A DNA stretch of 64,000 nt from an uncultured Elusimicrobia bacterium (lineage in GTDB: Bacteria; Elusimicrobiota; Elusimicrobia; UBA1565; UBA9628), in NCBI GenBank assembly GCA_903830945.1, contig CAIKVT010000069.1, positions 158,294 through 222,293 on the forward strand, read 5' to 3'. Shown one piece after another: positions 7,920 through 17,850 of the stretch. The notes beneath the pieces are model-generated. The model ran no database searches, was not told the DNA's origin, and was given only the letters and a program-made list of their open reading frames with translations. Position 1 is the first letter of the stretch. The number at the start of each line of letters is the position of its first letter. Both the position numbers and the translations under genes were made by a program.

Positions 7920-8698
7920 GCGGCAGTATGAACTCGGCGATGCAGAGGCGCCTTTTTTGGCGCAGCCTGTTGCTGCAGTCCTGCTGGAATTTCGAGCGGA
8001 TGCAGAGCCTGGGACTGGCTTTCTGTCTGGAGCCTTGGCTGGCGGCGTGCTGGGCTGGACAGGATGAGGCGGTTTGTGCGGCGCGACTGAGGCACCAAGA
8101 GTATTTCAATACGCAGCCTTACATGGCGTCCTTGGTCATCGGTATGGTATGTGCTTTGGAAGAGGAGGCGGCCGCGGCTCCGGATGGGGAGCTCTGCGAT
8201 CGACTGGTGAAGCGCCTGCGGACGTTGAAGACCGCGGCGGCTTCGGCTCTGGCCGGGGTGGGCGACGCTTTGTTCTGGGGGGCTCTGCGGCCGTTGTGCG
8301 TGGGATCGGCCGTGGCGGGCGTGTTGGTTCTGTGGGACCGGCCCCTGTGGGCAGCCCTGTGGGCCGCCGGAGCCTATTTGGTCGTCCACAATGCGCTGGC
8401 ACTGGTCCTGCGCTGGCGCTTCCTGAGGCTCGGTTATGAATGGAGGGACCAGATTGCAGTGTGCTTGAAGGGATGGCCCGTGCAGGGGGTTATTAGGGCT
8501 CTGCGCTGGGCGGGGTTAGCCTTGGTCCTGGCGGGGGCGGCCTTGCTGCTGCGTGCCACGCCACCGCAGCAGCGGTTGGTAGGAGTGCTCGCCATGGCGG
8601 CGGCCCTGCTCCTGCGCAGGGCTCGAGTCTCATCCTATCGGATATACGCGATTGGGATTCTTTTTGGAGGAGCCGCCTCCTGGGCGGGATGGTTATGA
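7916..8698 (+). CDS. PTS mannose-family EIID component
   Basis: EIID partner of the mannose-type permease, 260 residues. The N-terminal half has the EIID pattern: RRLFWRSLLLQSCWNFERMQ, a GxxF-like segment, then EEAAAAPDGELCDRLVKRL and a small-residue-rich TM stretch. Several membrane segments follow to the C-terminus. The start is the ATG at 7916 overlapping the EIIC stop (ATGA); a longer reading from 7811 duplicates EIIC sequence and was rejected. The stop overlaps the start of the HPr gene. A GGAGG-AGCCG-CCTCC stem-loop lies at 8666-8680 in its 3' end, just before ptsH. Confidence 0.88.
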   Translation: MSGSMNSAMQRRLFWRSLLLQSCWNFERMQSLGLAFCLEPWLAACWAGQDEAVCAARLRHQEYFNTQPYMASLVIGMVCALEEEAAAAPDGELCDRLVKRLRTLKTAAASALAGVGDALFWGALRPLCVGSAVAGVLVLWDRPLWAALWAAGAYLVVHNALALVLRWRFLRLGYEWRDQIAVCLKGWPVQGVIRALRWAGLALVLAGAALLLRATPPQQRLVGVLAMAAALLLRRARVSSYRIYAIGILFGGAASWAGWL

Positions 8699-8961
8699 TT
8701 AAGAAAACTTTGATTATGACCCCAAAGCTGGGGCTGCATGCTAAGCCGGCAGGCATGTTCGTGCGCGAATCATGTCGATTCCAGAGCGAGATCATGCTGT
8801 GCAAGGACGGCACGGAAGTCAATGGCAAGAGCGTCATGCAGCTCATGTTGCTGGCGGCGGAGTGCGGGGCTAAAGTCATCTTGTGCATCACCGGGCCGGA
8901 TGAGGTAGAAGCTCTGGCAGCCATCGAGCAGCTTTTTGTTCGGAAATTCGATGAAGAGTAA
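8695..8961 (+). CDS. ptsH: Phosphocarrier protein HPr
   Basis: Small phosphocarrier of the PTS, 88 residues. Two ATGs are possible (8689 and 8695). The second gives canonical numbering, with the EI-phosphorylated His15 in LGLHAKPAG and the HprK target Ser46 in VNGKSVMQL. It also overlaps the EIID stop as ATGA like its neighbours, so 8695 is preferred. Both regulatory residues being present, together with hprK in the same run, argues that both PTS phosphorylation routes operate. No good ribosome binding site lies close by; translational coupling is likely. Confidence 0.95.
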   Translation: MIKKTLIMTPKLGLHAKPAGMFVRESCRFQSEIMLCKDGTEVNGKSVMQLMLLAAECGAKVILCITGPDEVEALAAIEQLFVRKFDEE

Positions 8962-8989
8962 TTATTTTTTATGAGGAATCGGTGTGACG

Positions 8990-9004
8990 ATGTCCAAGGG
9001 ACAT
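8990..9004 (+). promoter_or_regulatory. Hairpin enclosing the ptsI ribosome binding site
   Basis: ATGTCC (8990-8995), loop AAG, GGACAT (8999-9004) form a perfect 6-bp stem. The only purine-rich ribosome binding sequence (AAGGGA) before the ptsI ATG at 9009 is partly in the loop and partly in the stem, so folding could limit EI translation. Confidence 0.4.
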
Positions 9005-9008
9005 TATC

Positions 9009-10733
9009 ATGATCATCATTAAAGGCGTCGGGGCCAGCCCGGGAATCGCCATCGGCAAGGCCTACGTCCTTGAAGATGAAGAAATCGTGGTCACGCGCAC
9101 GGAGATTCCCCGTGACCGGCTGCGTGCGGAGGTGGCACGCTTCAGGGCAGCCCAGAAGGCCACTCACCGGGATCTGGACAATGCCGAGGCCAAGGTCTTG
9201 AAGCTGCTGGGCAAGAATCATGCCAAGCTCATCGACGCCCACCGCCTCATCTTGCGCGACACACTGATCACCAAGGACGTGCCGCAACGTATCCTCGGCG
9301 AAGGCGTCAATGCGGAGTTCGCTCTTTCCGAGGCACTGGAGGCCGTCAATCAGCAGTTTGAAAAGCTCGAGGACGAATTTTTTAGAGAACGGCGCCACGA
9401 CCTCTTCGATGTAGGCAAGCGTCTGTTGGCGCATCTCTTGAAGCATACCCGTCGCAGCTTGGGCGATATTGATCACCCGTGCGTCCTGATCGCGCGCAAC
9501 CTTTTGCCTTCCGATACCATCAACCTCAAAGAGAGCCGCATCCTGGGGTTTGCCACGGACCTGGGGGGCAAGACCAGTCATACGGCTATCCTCGCCCAGA
9601 GCTTGGAGATTCCGGCCGTGGTGGGGCTCTCGGATGTGAGCCGCCGGGTCAAAAGCGGCGACATGGTGATCCTCGATGGCGAGCAGGGGCTTGTGATCAT
9701 CAGCCCCACCGCTGAGGCCGTGGCCAAGTATGAGAAGGCCCAGGCTCAGGAGGTGAAGGCCGAGAGGGAGTTGGAGTCTTTGAAGGGCCTGCCCGCGGTC
9801 ACCTTGGACGACAAGCGCTTCCAGCTTGAGGTCAACTTGGATACGCCGGAGGAGATGAAGAGTGTTCTGGCTCTACAGGTCGATGGCATCGGCTTGTTCC
9901 GAACTGAATACCTCTATTTGAACCGCACGACCTCGCCTACCGAAGAAGAGCAGACTAAAGCCTATATGGCGGTGGCCAAGGCCATGGCTCCGCGTCCGGT
10001 GGTCATCCGGACCGCGGACATCGGCGGAGACCGTCTCACTCAGATGGGCATCGAAGGACCTAAGAACGAGACAAACCCGTTCATGGGGCTGCGCGGGGTG
10101 CGTCTGTTCCTGCGTCATCTCGACCTCTTCAAGACCCAACTGCGGGCCATCCTGCGGGCCACGGTCAAGGGCAACGTTAAGATCATGATCCCCATGGTCT
10201 CCGCCGTGGCCGAGGTCCAGGCCGTGCGTCGCCTGCTGGCGCAGGCGGTCGCGGAACTTCAGGCCGAGGGGGTCGAGACGCCCAAGAACGTGGAACTGGG
10301 GATCATGGTGGAGATCCCTTCCGCAGCCGTGCTCCTTGATGCCTTCTTGCCGCACTGCGACTTTGTTTCCGTGGGCACCAACGACCTCATTCAGTATACA
10401 TTGGCCGTGGACCGCGTCAATGAGAACGTGACACATCTCTACGACCCGTTTCACCCTGCGGTCCTGCGGCTTATCCAGCATGTGGTGACGGTGGCTCACC
10501 GGGCGGGTAAGTGGGTCGGCGTGTGCGGGGAGATGACCTCGGATCCGCACGCGGTGCCACTGCTGGTGGGCATGGGATGCGACAGCCTCTCGATTTCGCC
10601 GCGAATGTTTCTGCGCGTCAAGGAGACGGTGCGCAACCTGCGCGCCGCGGTCATGGCCAAGCTCGTGGCTAAAGCGGTAACCTGCTCGGATTCCGAAGAA
10701 ATCCGTCGTCTTATGCGCGAGCAAGGACTCTAA
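9009..10733 (+). CDS. ptsI: PTS enzyme I (phosphoenolpyruvate-protein phosphotransferase)
   Basis: Enzyme I transfers phosphate from phosphoenolpyruvate to HPr in the cytoplasm. At 574 residues it is of normal length. The N-terminal HPr-binding/phosphohistidine domain contains GGKTSHTAILAQ with the active His at about 191. The C-terminal TIM-barrel domain has FRTEYLYLNR, GLRGVRLFLR, GTNDLIQYTLAVDR and the active Cys at about 506 in GVCGEMTSDP. It lies 47 bp after ptsH and ends 4 bp before lepA. It completes the phosphorelay encoded in this run: EI, HPr, EIIA, EIIB, EIIC/EIID. Confidence 0.97.
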   Translation: MIIIKGVGASPGIAIGKAYVLEDEEIVVTRTEIPRDRLRAEVARFRAAQKATHRDLDNAEAKVLKLLGKNHAKLIDAHRLILRDTLITKDVPQRILGEGVNAEFALSEALEAVNQQFEKLEDEFFRERRHDLFDVGKRLLAHLLKHTRRSLGDIDHPCVLIARNLLPSDTINLKESRILGFATDLGGKTSHTAILAQSLEIPAVVGLSDVSRRVKSGDMVILDGEQGLVIISPTAEAVAKYEKAQAQEVKAERELESLKGLPAVTLDDKRFQLEVNLDTPEEMKSVLALQVDGIGLFRTEYLYLNRTTSPTEEEQTKAYMAVAKAMAPRPVVIRTADIGGDRLTQMGIEGPKNETNPFMGLRGVRLFLRHLDLFKTQLRAILRATVKGNVKIMIPMVSAVAEVQAVRRLLAQAVAELQAEGVETPKNVELGIMVEIPSAAVLLDAFLPHCDFVSVGTNDLIQYTLAVDRVNENVTHLYDPFHPAVLRLIQHVVTVAHRAGKWVGVCGEMTSDPHAVPLLVGMGCDSLSISPRMFLRVKETVRNLRAAVMAKLVAKAVTCSDSEEIRRLMREQGL

Positions 10734-10737
10734 GGAG

Positions 10738-12546
<1,809 letters not shown>

Positions 12547-12580
12547 TAGGATGATCTGACACTTTTGGGAGAGTTTAAAA

Positions 12581-13600
12581 ATGGAAGAACGACTTTTTTT
12601 CGTGGGTTTGGCCATGGGTGCCTTCGCGTGGCTCAGCCGCAGGTGGAGCGAGTCTCAATCTCTGGACACGGCGACTAAGACCGGGCTCTGGCATGGGTTT
12701 TTTTGCGGACTGGCCGCGTTCTCGGCGGTATGGGTCATCATGATGTCGCTCGACAGTCGAGCTAAATTCATCTCGATCGCGGCCCATGCGGTTTCGACTA
12801 CGGAGCTCTACCCGAGTCTCGCGGCCGGCGTCATCGCCGCCGCTATCGGCTTCTGGCGCGGGCATGCGCGCGGCGTAATGCCGGATGGGCGCCGCTACTT
12901 CCTGGGCGAGGATCTAGAGTGGGCCGAGACCGTGTTTTCGGCCGTGCTGCTGGCCGCGGTTCTGATGTACTTCGTGGTCCAGGCCTTTAAGATCCCGTCT
13001 GGCTCCATGCGCAATACGCTTCTTGAGGGAGATCATCTTTTCGTGAATAAATTCATCTATGGTCTGCGAGTGCCTTTCATGGGCAAGCGGATCCTGGCCT
13101 TGCGGCAGGTCCAGCGGGGAGATGTAATCGTGTTCCGCTTCCCGGTCGACGACCCGCGGGAGTTGCACTGCGGCTCTATTCAGTACGGCAAGGACTTCAT
13201 CAAGCGGGTCATCGGCGTGCCCGGAGACACCGTGCAGGTCAGCGGCGGCCACGTTATCATCAACGGTCAGTCGTTGAGCGACGAGTCCTATGCCCAGTAC
13301 CTCGACGGTCTTTCGCGCGAGGCCGAATCCGTGAAGGCTACGGAGTTCACCCCGGAGCAGTACCAAAAATATTGGGAGGAGCACTCCCTGGACAGGGCGC
13401 TGGAATTCTCGCCGCCCTACTCCGGGCCGCGGGACTATTTTGGTCCGGTGAAGGTGCCGCCGCACAGTTTCTTCGTTATGGGTGATAACCGCGACCGTTC
13501 CTGCGACTCGCGCTATTGGGGCCCGGTGGGGGAGAAGTACCTGAAGGGTCGTGCCTGGTTCCTGTATTGGCCGCCTGCACGCATGAAGACTGTGCTGTAG
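12581..13600 (+). CDS. lepB: Signal peptidase I with extended membrane N-terminus
   Basis: Membrane-bound type I signal peptidase that removes signal peptides outside the cytoplasmic membrane. It is 339 residues. The catalytic Ser is about 142 in IPSGSMRNTL and the general-base Lys about 208 in DFIKRVIGVPGD; FVMGDNRDRSCDSRYWGPV is the conserved C-terminal box. Before the catalytic part are about four hydrophobic segments (roughly 4-18, 38-55, 78-92 and 115-135) where most homologues have one or two. An insertion of about 60 residues (SREAESVKATEF... region) separates the Lys and GDNR boxes. It lies 34 bp after lepA and 9 bp before the NfeD-like gene. Confidence 0.95.
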   Translation: MEERLFFVGLAMGAFAWLSRRWSESQSLDTATKTGLWHGFFCGLAAFSAVWVIMMSLDSRAKFISIAAHAVSTTELYPSLAAGVIAAAIGFWRGHARGVMPDGRRYFLGEDLEWAETVFSAVLLAAVLMYFVVQAFKIPSGSMRNTLLEGDHLFVNKFIYGLRVPFMGKRILALRQVQRGDVIVFRFPVDDPRELHCGSIQYGKDFIKRVIGVPGDTVQVSGGHVIINGQSLSDESYAQYLDGLSREAESVKATEFTPEQYQKYWEEHSLDRALEFSPPYSGPRDYFGPVKVPPHSFFVMGDNRDRSCDSRYWGPVGEKYLKGRAWFLYWPPARMKTVL

Positions 13601-13609
13601 GGGGCCTTT

Positions 13610-14911
13610 ATGCTGAACTGGGTTTTACTGGCGGCTCTGACATGTCCCATCCATGCCGTCGTGCCGGTCGTGCCGTCGCAGGTGCTGGTGGCGGAGTATT
13701 CCGGCGTGATCAACCCGGCCGCTGCCGAATATCTGGAGGGGGCTGTGGCGGCCGCGGGGCAGCGGCGCGCGAGCGCCCTGGTCATCGAACTCGACACGCC
13801 GGGCGGGTTGGACCTTTCCATGCGCGATATCGTCAAGGCCATTTTGGCCTCCGAAGTGCCGGTGATCGTCTACGTGGCTCCGGCCGGGGCCCGTGCGGCT
13901 TCCGCGGGGGTATTCATCACCATGGCCGCGCATGTGGCGGCGATGGCGCCGGGCACCAATATCGGCGCGGCGCATCCGGTGCAGCTCGGCGCCTTGCCAG
14001 GCGTGAGCAAGGAAGGAGAGAAGAAGGACGACGTCATGGAGGGTAAGGTCACCAACGACTCAGCGGCCTATCTGCAGGCCATCGCCGGGCGCCGAGGTCG
14101 CAACATCGAGTGGGCCTTCCAGGGAGTGACCAAGAGCACATCCATTATTTCCTCGGCGGCCGTGCGCGAGCATGTGGTGGACCTGGAGGCCAAGAGCCTC
14201 GAAGAGCTGCTCGCGGCCGTGGACGGCCGGGACCTGCCGGACTTCAAGGGACATCCTCTGCGCACCAAGGGCGTGGCGGTGGCGCGCTTCGACATGACGG
14301 GCCGGCAGAAGGTGCTGGCGGCCGTCGCCGACCCGAACATCGCGATGATCCTGATGACGCTGGGTGTTTCGGGGCTCTTGATCGAGCTCTATAGCCCGGG
14401 GCTCATCCTGCCTGGCATCGTCGGGGTGGTCTCGCTCATTATGGCTTTCTACTCCTTCCAGACATTGTCGGCGAGCTTCGCCGGGGTACTGCTTATCATG
14501 CTGGGCTTTCTGCTTTACGTCCTGGAGCTTAAGGTGCACAGCTTCGGGCTTCTGGCCGTGACCGCGACCACGTCAATCCTCTTTGGGACCTTGATGCTCT
14601 TCCGCAACAGCGGCGAGGGCATCAGCGTTTCTTGGAGCGTGATCCTTAGCACGTTAGGCACACTCTTGGCGCTGGTCGCCGGCCTGCTCTGCATCGCGAC
14701 CCAGGCTTTCCGCAAGCGCTCCAAGGCCGGGGCCGAGGGAATGATCGGTCAGTCCGCGGTGGCGGACACGGACTTGAATCGGAGCGGCCAGGTCACGTTG
14801 GGCGGCGAGCTGTGGAAGGCGGAGAGCCTGGAGGGTGATATCCCGGCCGGGACCGCGGTGAAAGTAGAGGGCCAGGAAGGGCTCACTCTTAAGGTCAGGA
14901 GAAAAGCCTAG
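13610..14911 (+). CDS. NfeD/STOPP-type membrane serine protease
   Basis: Long-form NfeD protein (433 residues): an N-terminal ClpP-fold serine protease, central transmembrane helices and a C-terminal NfeD soluble domain. Family members cleave stomatin-type membrane proteins. Visible are a signal peptide (about 1-20), IELDTPGGLDLSMRDI, the catalytic Ser in ASAGVFITMAA, the Lys of the dyad before TNDSAAYLQAIAGRRGRN, at least four hydrophobic segments in 240-380, and the small C-terminal beta domain. No stomatin/slipin gene is adjacent, which is unusual because these are often paired. Its stop codon interlocks with the stop of the convergent brkB-like gene. Confidence 0.88.
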   Translation: MLNWVLLAALTCPIHAVVPVVPSQVLVAEYSGVINPAAAEYLEGAVAAAGQRRASALVIELDTPGGLDLSMRDIVKAILASEVPVIVYVAPAGARAASAGVFITMAAHVAAMAPGTNIGAAHPVQLGALPGVSKEGEKKDDVMEGKVTNDSAAYLQAIAGRRGRNIEWAFQGVTKSTSIISSAAVREHVVDLEAKSLEELLAAVDGRDLPDFKGHPLRTKGVAVARFDMTGRQKVLAAVADPNIAMILMTLGVSGLLIELYSPGLILPGIVGVVSLIMAFYSFQTLSASFAGVLLIMLGFLLYVLELKVHSFGLLAVTATTSILFGTLMLFRNSGEGISVSWSVILSTLGTLLALVAGLLCIATQAFRKRSKAGAEGMIGQSAVADTDLNRSGQVTLGGELWKAESLEGDIPAGTAVKVEGQEGLTLKVRRKA

Positions 14912-15744
14912 CCGTGCAGGGGGAGTTCGCTCTGGCCGGCGGACGGCAGCGCTAGTTCCCTATCCAGCCGCGCTCCTAAGAGAACCATGAGCGCCATCAG
15001 ATAGAGCCAACTCATCAAGGCCAAGAGCGTGGCTAGGCTCCCGTAGAAGGCGTTCATCCGTCCCGAATAAGCCATATAGAGGGCGAACGCCTTGGAGGTC
15101 AGGACCCAGCCAGCCACGGCGCAGAACGCCCCTGGCGAGAGCCAGCGCCGCTCTTGCGGCGCACCCGGGGAGAAACGATAGACCGCGCTCACGCTCAGCA
15201 GCATCAAAGCCAGCACCAGCACCCACCGGGCCGTGATCAGCACCGCGCGCCAGAATATGGCGAAGCCCAGATATGTCGTCAGTGCCGCGTGGAGCCAGGG
15301 GCCTAGGAACAAGAGGAACAGGGCGATGGTCAGCAAGCCGCCGAAGACCATCGTGAAGAGTAAAGAGAGAAGCTTCGCCTTCCAGTACCTTTTTCCAGAG
15401 GGCCGCAGGCCGTTGATGCGGCTGACCGCGACCAGCAGGCTGGAGACCGCGGCCGAGGCCGTCCAGAGGCAGGCCAATAGGGCCGGCAGGGCCAGGAGGC
15501 CCTTGGGCGAGACCAAGGTCTTGACCGCGGGCGGTATGATGAGGGCGTAGATGGAATCCGGCAGGAAGTCCCGGCCGACGTCCATCAGGCGGGCTGCGTC
15601 TACCTCAAAGGGCAGGTGCCGGATCATGGTCATCAAGAAGAGGATGAAGGGGAACAGCGAGAAGAGGAAGTAGAATCCCACTTCCGCGGCCAGGTCGAAG
15701 GAGTGGGCGAAAGACTCCGCCTCGGGACGCTCGTTGCTGTTCAC
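14908..15744 (-). CDS. YihY/BrkB-family inner membrane protein
   Basis: Polytopic membrane protein of the YihY/BrkB (formerly called RNase BN) family, function unclear. It is 278 residues with about six hydrophobic helices. Family features include AEVGFYFLFSLFPFILFL near the N-terminus, RDFLPDSIYALI, and YRFSPGAPQERRWLSPGA before the last helices and NAFYGSLATLLALMSWLYL. No ATG fits, because the conserved N-terminus begins soon after the preceding gene; a GTG at 15744 interlocks with that gene's stop (GTGA). It is the last of four genes with 4-bp overlaps starting at coaD. Confidence 0.85.
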   Translation of the reverse strand: MNSNERPEAESFAHSFDLAAEVGFYFLFSLFPFILFLMTMIRHLPFEVDAARLMDVGRDFLPDSIYALIIPPAVKTLVSPKGLLALPALLACLWTASAAVSSLLVAVSRINGLRPSGKRYWKAKLLSLLFTMVFGGLLTIALFLLFLGPWLHAALTTYLGFAIFWRAVLITARWVLVLALMLLSVSAVYRFSPGAPQERRWLSPGAFCAVAGWVLTSKAFALYMAYSGRMNAFYGSLATLLALMSWLYLMALMVLLGARLDRELALPSAGQSELPLHG

Positions 15745-16358
15745 AGCGCGGGGCGGGCGCGGAAAGACGCGCCCAAGGAGGCGGCCAAGCGGCGCACCGC
15801 GGGCATGTCCACGCCCGGCAGCCGCACCGCGGTCACCGTGGTTCGCAGGCCCGCGGCAACGCAGCCGCGCACGAAATCCTGCGCGGCTGTGAAGCCTTTG
15901 GCCCGGAAGGGCGCCAGCGGCGCGAGCAGGCTGCGCCATTGTTCGGGGTCCGCGGTGTTGAGGCTGACGGCTACCGCGTCGATGAGCCGGGCCAGCTCCG
16001 GGGTGATGTCTCGGTGCCAGATGAGGCTGCCCAGGCCCACAGTGTTGAGCCGAAGGCGGGCGCCTGGGTATTGTCGGCGTAGGGCGCCGCAGAGTTCGGG
16101 CAGGTCGGGCAGGCGGTAGGTGCTTTCCCCATAGCCGCAGAATACGATCTCGGAGAACGACCGGAGCCTGGCGACATCCGCGCAGGCCTCCAGGATGCGG
16201 GCGACGGTCGGCTCGCCCCCGGAGAGGCGGAAGTTCCAGTGTTCGAAGCGCCATTTGAGTATGCGCTTGATGCAGAAGCGGCAGGCCGTGGGACAGCGGT
16301 TGGTGACGTTGAGATATATCCCCGTCTTGAAAGGGTAGGCGATGGTCGGCGAGGTCAT
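15741..16358 (-). CDS. Radical SAM protein, TatD-linked type
   Basis: Short radical SAM protein, 205 residues. The 4Fe-4S cluster motif is CPTACRFC (Cys22, Cys26, Cys29), followed by the SAM-binding LSGGEPT, and EIVFCGYGEST, which matches the radical SAM group often encoded beside or fused to TatD-family nucleases. No tatD gene is visible here. The protein lacks a SPASM or other extra cluster domain, so the substrate is unknown. The start overlaps the PrcB-domain gene as ATGA and the end overlaps the brkB-like gene, so these are co-translated. Confidence 0.82.
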   Translation of the reverse strand: MTSPTIAYPFKTGIYLNVTNRCPTACRFCIKRILKWRFEHWNFRLSGGEPTVARILEACADVARLRSFSEIVFCGYGESTYRLPDLPELCGALRRQYPGARLRLNTVGLGSLIWHRDITPELARLIDAVAVSLNTADPEQWRSLLAPLAPFRAKGFTAAQDFVRGCVAAGLRTTVTAVRLPGVDMPAVRRLAASLGASFRARPAL

Positions 16359-17260
16359 CGCTCACCTTCGAATCGGATGGGCAGTGCGGTGCGTGCTATG
16401 GCGCGTAGGGCGTAGGGTGCAGTCGCTCCTTCGGGGGGTGTGCGGTCGGCGGAAGAGGAGAGCATTCGGTAGCGCACCAGTACGGCCGTTGGCAGGACGG
16501 TCATCGTGGATGATATCTCCACGCGGAAGCCGTCGGCGGGTTGGGGCCCCAGGAATACGCCCACGATCTGCTGGCGGGAGAAGTCGAGGTCGGGGACGGG
16601 CTGTCGGGACAGCCTGCTCCAGAGGTTCGCCCAGGAGATGGAGTCTGATATCGTGAGCGTGCCTTCTTCTGCTCCACCGTAGAGTCCGGACCAGGCGTTC
16701 GGGGAGGTGGTCTCGACTTGCGGCGAGGGTGATGTCGCACTTTCCTGGAGCGGAGAATGGTTGCCTTTTTTGGGCGGAGCCTCTTGGGACGTCTTCGGCT
16801 CGACAGCGGCGCCGCCTGTCTCCGGCTCAGCTAGCACCGGCACGGTCTTGCCTAAGAGGCGCACGGATTTTTTTTTGCCGGCATCCACGGAGTGGCGCAG
16901 GCGCGTGATATCGCGGATGGCGGTCTCGGCCTGGGCGCGTGCGCCGGGCGCGCCCAGGCGTGGTCCCAAGAAGCTTGCCGCAGGCTCCTCTTGGCGCTCG
17001 CCGCGTGGCGCGAAACGCTTGATACCTAACTGGGACGTCTCCTCTTGGAGCATGGAGTGAAGCTGCTCGTTGGTGTAGTGTTGAGGCTGCCCACCCGAAA
17101 GGGCCGTATTTGCGGGAGGCGGCGGCAATAGATCCGGCTGGCCACTTTCACCCAGGCGAATGGTGATGCCCTTGCGGTAGGCGTTGATGAACACCAAGCC
17201 TAGGCCGGCGCACAGGGCCAAGGTTAGGCCGGCGACGATGGTCGTGACCGGCCGTCTCAT
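16355..17260 (-). CDS. Membrane-anchored protein with C-terminal PrcB-like domain
   Basis: A 301-residue protein. An N-terminal transmembrane anchor (about 7-27, TTIVAGLTLALCAGLGLVF) is followed by a long low-complexity Pro/Ala/Gln/Ser-rich linker (30-180) and a globular C-terminus. The end region IVGVFLGPQPADGFRVEI... TAPYALRAIARTALPIRFE resembles PrcB_C, a small beta domain first described in a spirochaete subtilisin-type protease complex. The presumed location is anchored in the inner membrane with the C-terminal domain in the periplasm. It overlaps coaD and the radical SAM gene by 4 bp each. The domain assignment is from pattern only. Confidence 0.6.
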   Translation of the reverse strand: MRRPVTTIVAGLTLALCAGLGLVFINAYRKGITIRLGESGQPDLLPPPPANTALSGGQPQHYTNEQLHSMLQEETSQLGIKRFAPRGERQEEPAASFLGPRLGAPGARAQAETAIRDITRLRHSVDAGKKKSVRLLGKTVPVLAEPETGGAAVEPKTSQEAPPKKGNHSPLQESATSPSPQVETTSPNAWSGLYGGAEEGTLTISDSISWANLWSRLSRQPVPDLDFSRQQIVGVFLGPQPADGFRVEISSTMTVLPTAVLVRYRMLSSSADRTPPEGATAPYALRAIARTALPIRFEGER

Positions 17261-17757
17261 CTCTTATTGTTGTCCTTTCTGCCGAACTTGCGGCGCAGCA
17301 TGCGTGCCACAGTGGGCGGGACGAAGGCGTGCACGGACGCGCCGCGCCGGCAGACCTCTTTGACCACGGAGGAGGATAGATATGTGTACTGGGCATCCGG
17401 CATCAGGAACACGGTCTCCACCTCGCGGTAGAGGCGGCGGTTCATGTCGGCCATTTGGAATTCGTACTCCATGTCTGAGACCGCGCGCAAACCGCGGATG
17501 AGGAGGCGCGATTTTTTGGTCTTGAGGTAATCGACCAAGAGACCCGCGAAGGTCCCTACGTCAGCGTTGGGGAGATCGTGGATGACAGACTCCACCATCT
17601 GGATGCGCTCGGCCACGCTGAAGGTGGCCTGTTTGCCGGGGTTGTTGGAGACGGCCACGATGACGTGGTCGAAGAGGCGGCAGGCGCGCTGGATGATGTC
17701 GAGATGTCCCTTGGTGAGGGGGTCGAAACTGCCCGGATAGACCGCAGTTTGGCTCAT
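17257..17757 (-). CDS. coaD: Phosphopantetheine adenylyltransferase
   Basis: CoaD catalyses the fourth step of coenzyme A synthesis, joining ATP and 4'-phosphopantetheine to give dephospho-CoA. It is 166 residues, typical. It has the nucleotidyltransferase signature YPGSFDPLTKGHLDII (containing the TxGH-type motif), LIRGLRAVSDMEYEFQMA, and YLSSSVVKEV near the C-terminus. It is the first gene of a four-gene overlapping set (coaD, PrcB-like, radical SAM, BrkB-like). A TTGCTAGAAT promoter element ends 6 bp before the ATG, so its mRNA is probably leaderless. Confidence 0.97.
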   Translation of the reverse strand: MSQTAVYPGSFDPLTKGHLDIIQRACRLFDHVIVAVSNNPGKQATFSVAERIQMVESVIHDLPNADVGTFAGLLVDYLKTKKSRLLIRGLRAVSDMEYEFQMADMNRRLYREVETVFLMPDAQYTYLSSSVVKEVCRRGASVHAFVPPTVARMLRRKFGRKDNNKR

Positions 17758-17763
17758 GCGGCC

Positions 17764-17773
17764 ATTCTAGCAA
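17764..17773 (-). promoter_or_regulatory. Extended -10 promoter for coaD (leaderless)
   Basis: The minus strand reads TTGCTAGAAT, with the hexamer TAGAAT separated from the coaD ATG (17757) by 6 bases. A start site about 7 bases after the hexamer would coincide with the A of the ATG. No ribosome binding site is present. The same element faces the other way at 17796-17805. Confidence 0.6.
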
Positions 17774-17795
17774 TTCTGCGCAAGGAGGCCAGAGA

Positions 17796-17805
17796 TTGCT
17801 AGACT
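17796..17805 (+). promoter_or_regulatory. Extended -10 promoter for the GNAT gene
   Basis: TTGCTAGACT, nearly identical to the coaD element and divergent from it. Transcription would start near 17812, leaving a leader of about 40 bases with GAGGAGG (17836-17842) before the GTG at 17851. Confidence 0.5.
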
Positions 17806-17850
17806 CAGGTCGCGGAATTCATATTTTTTTAAGAAGAGGAGGCGCACCGA

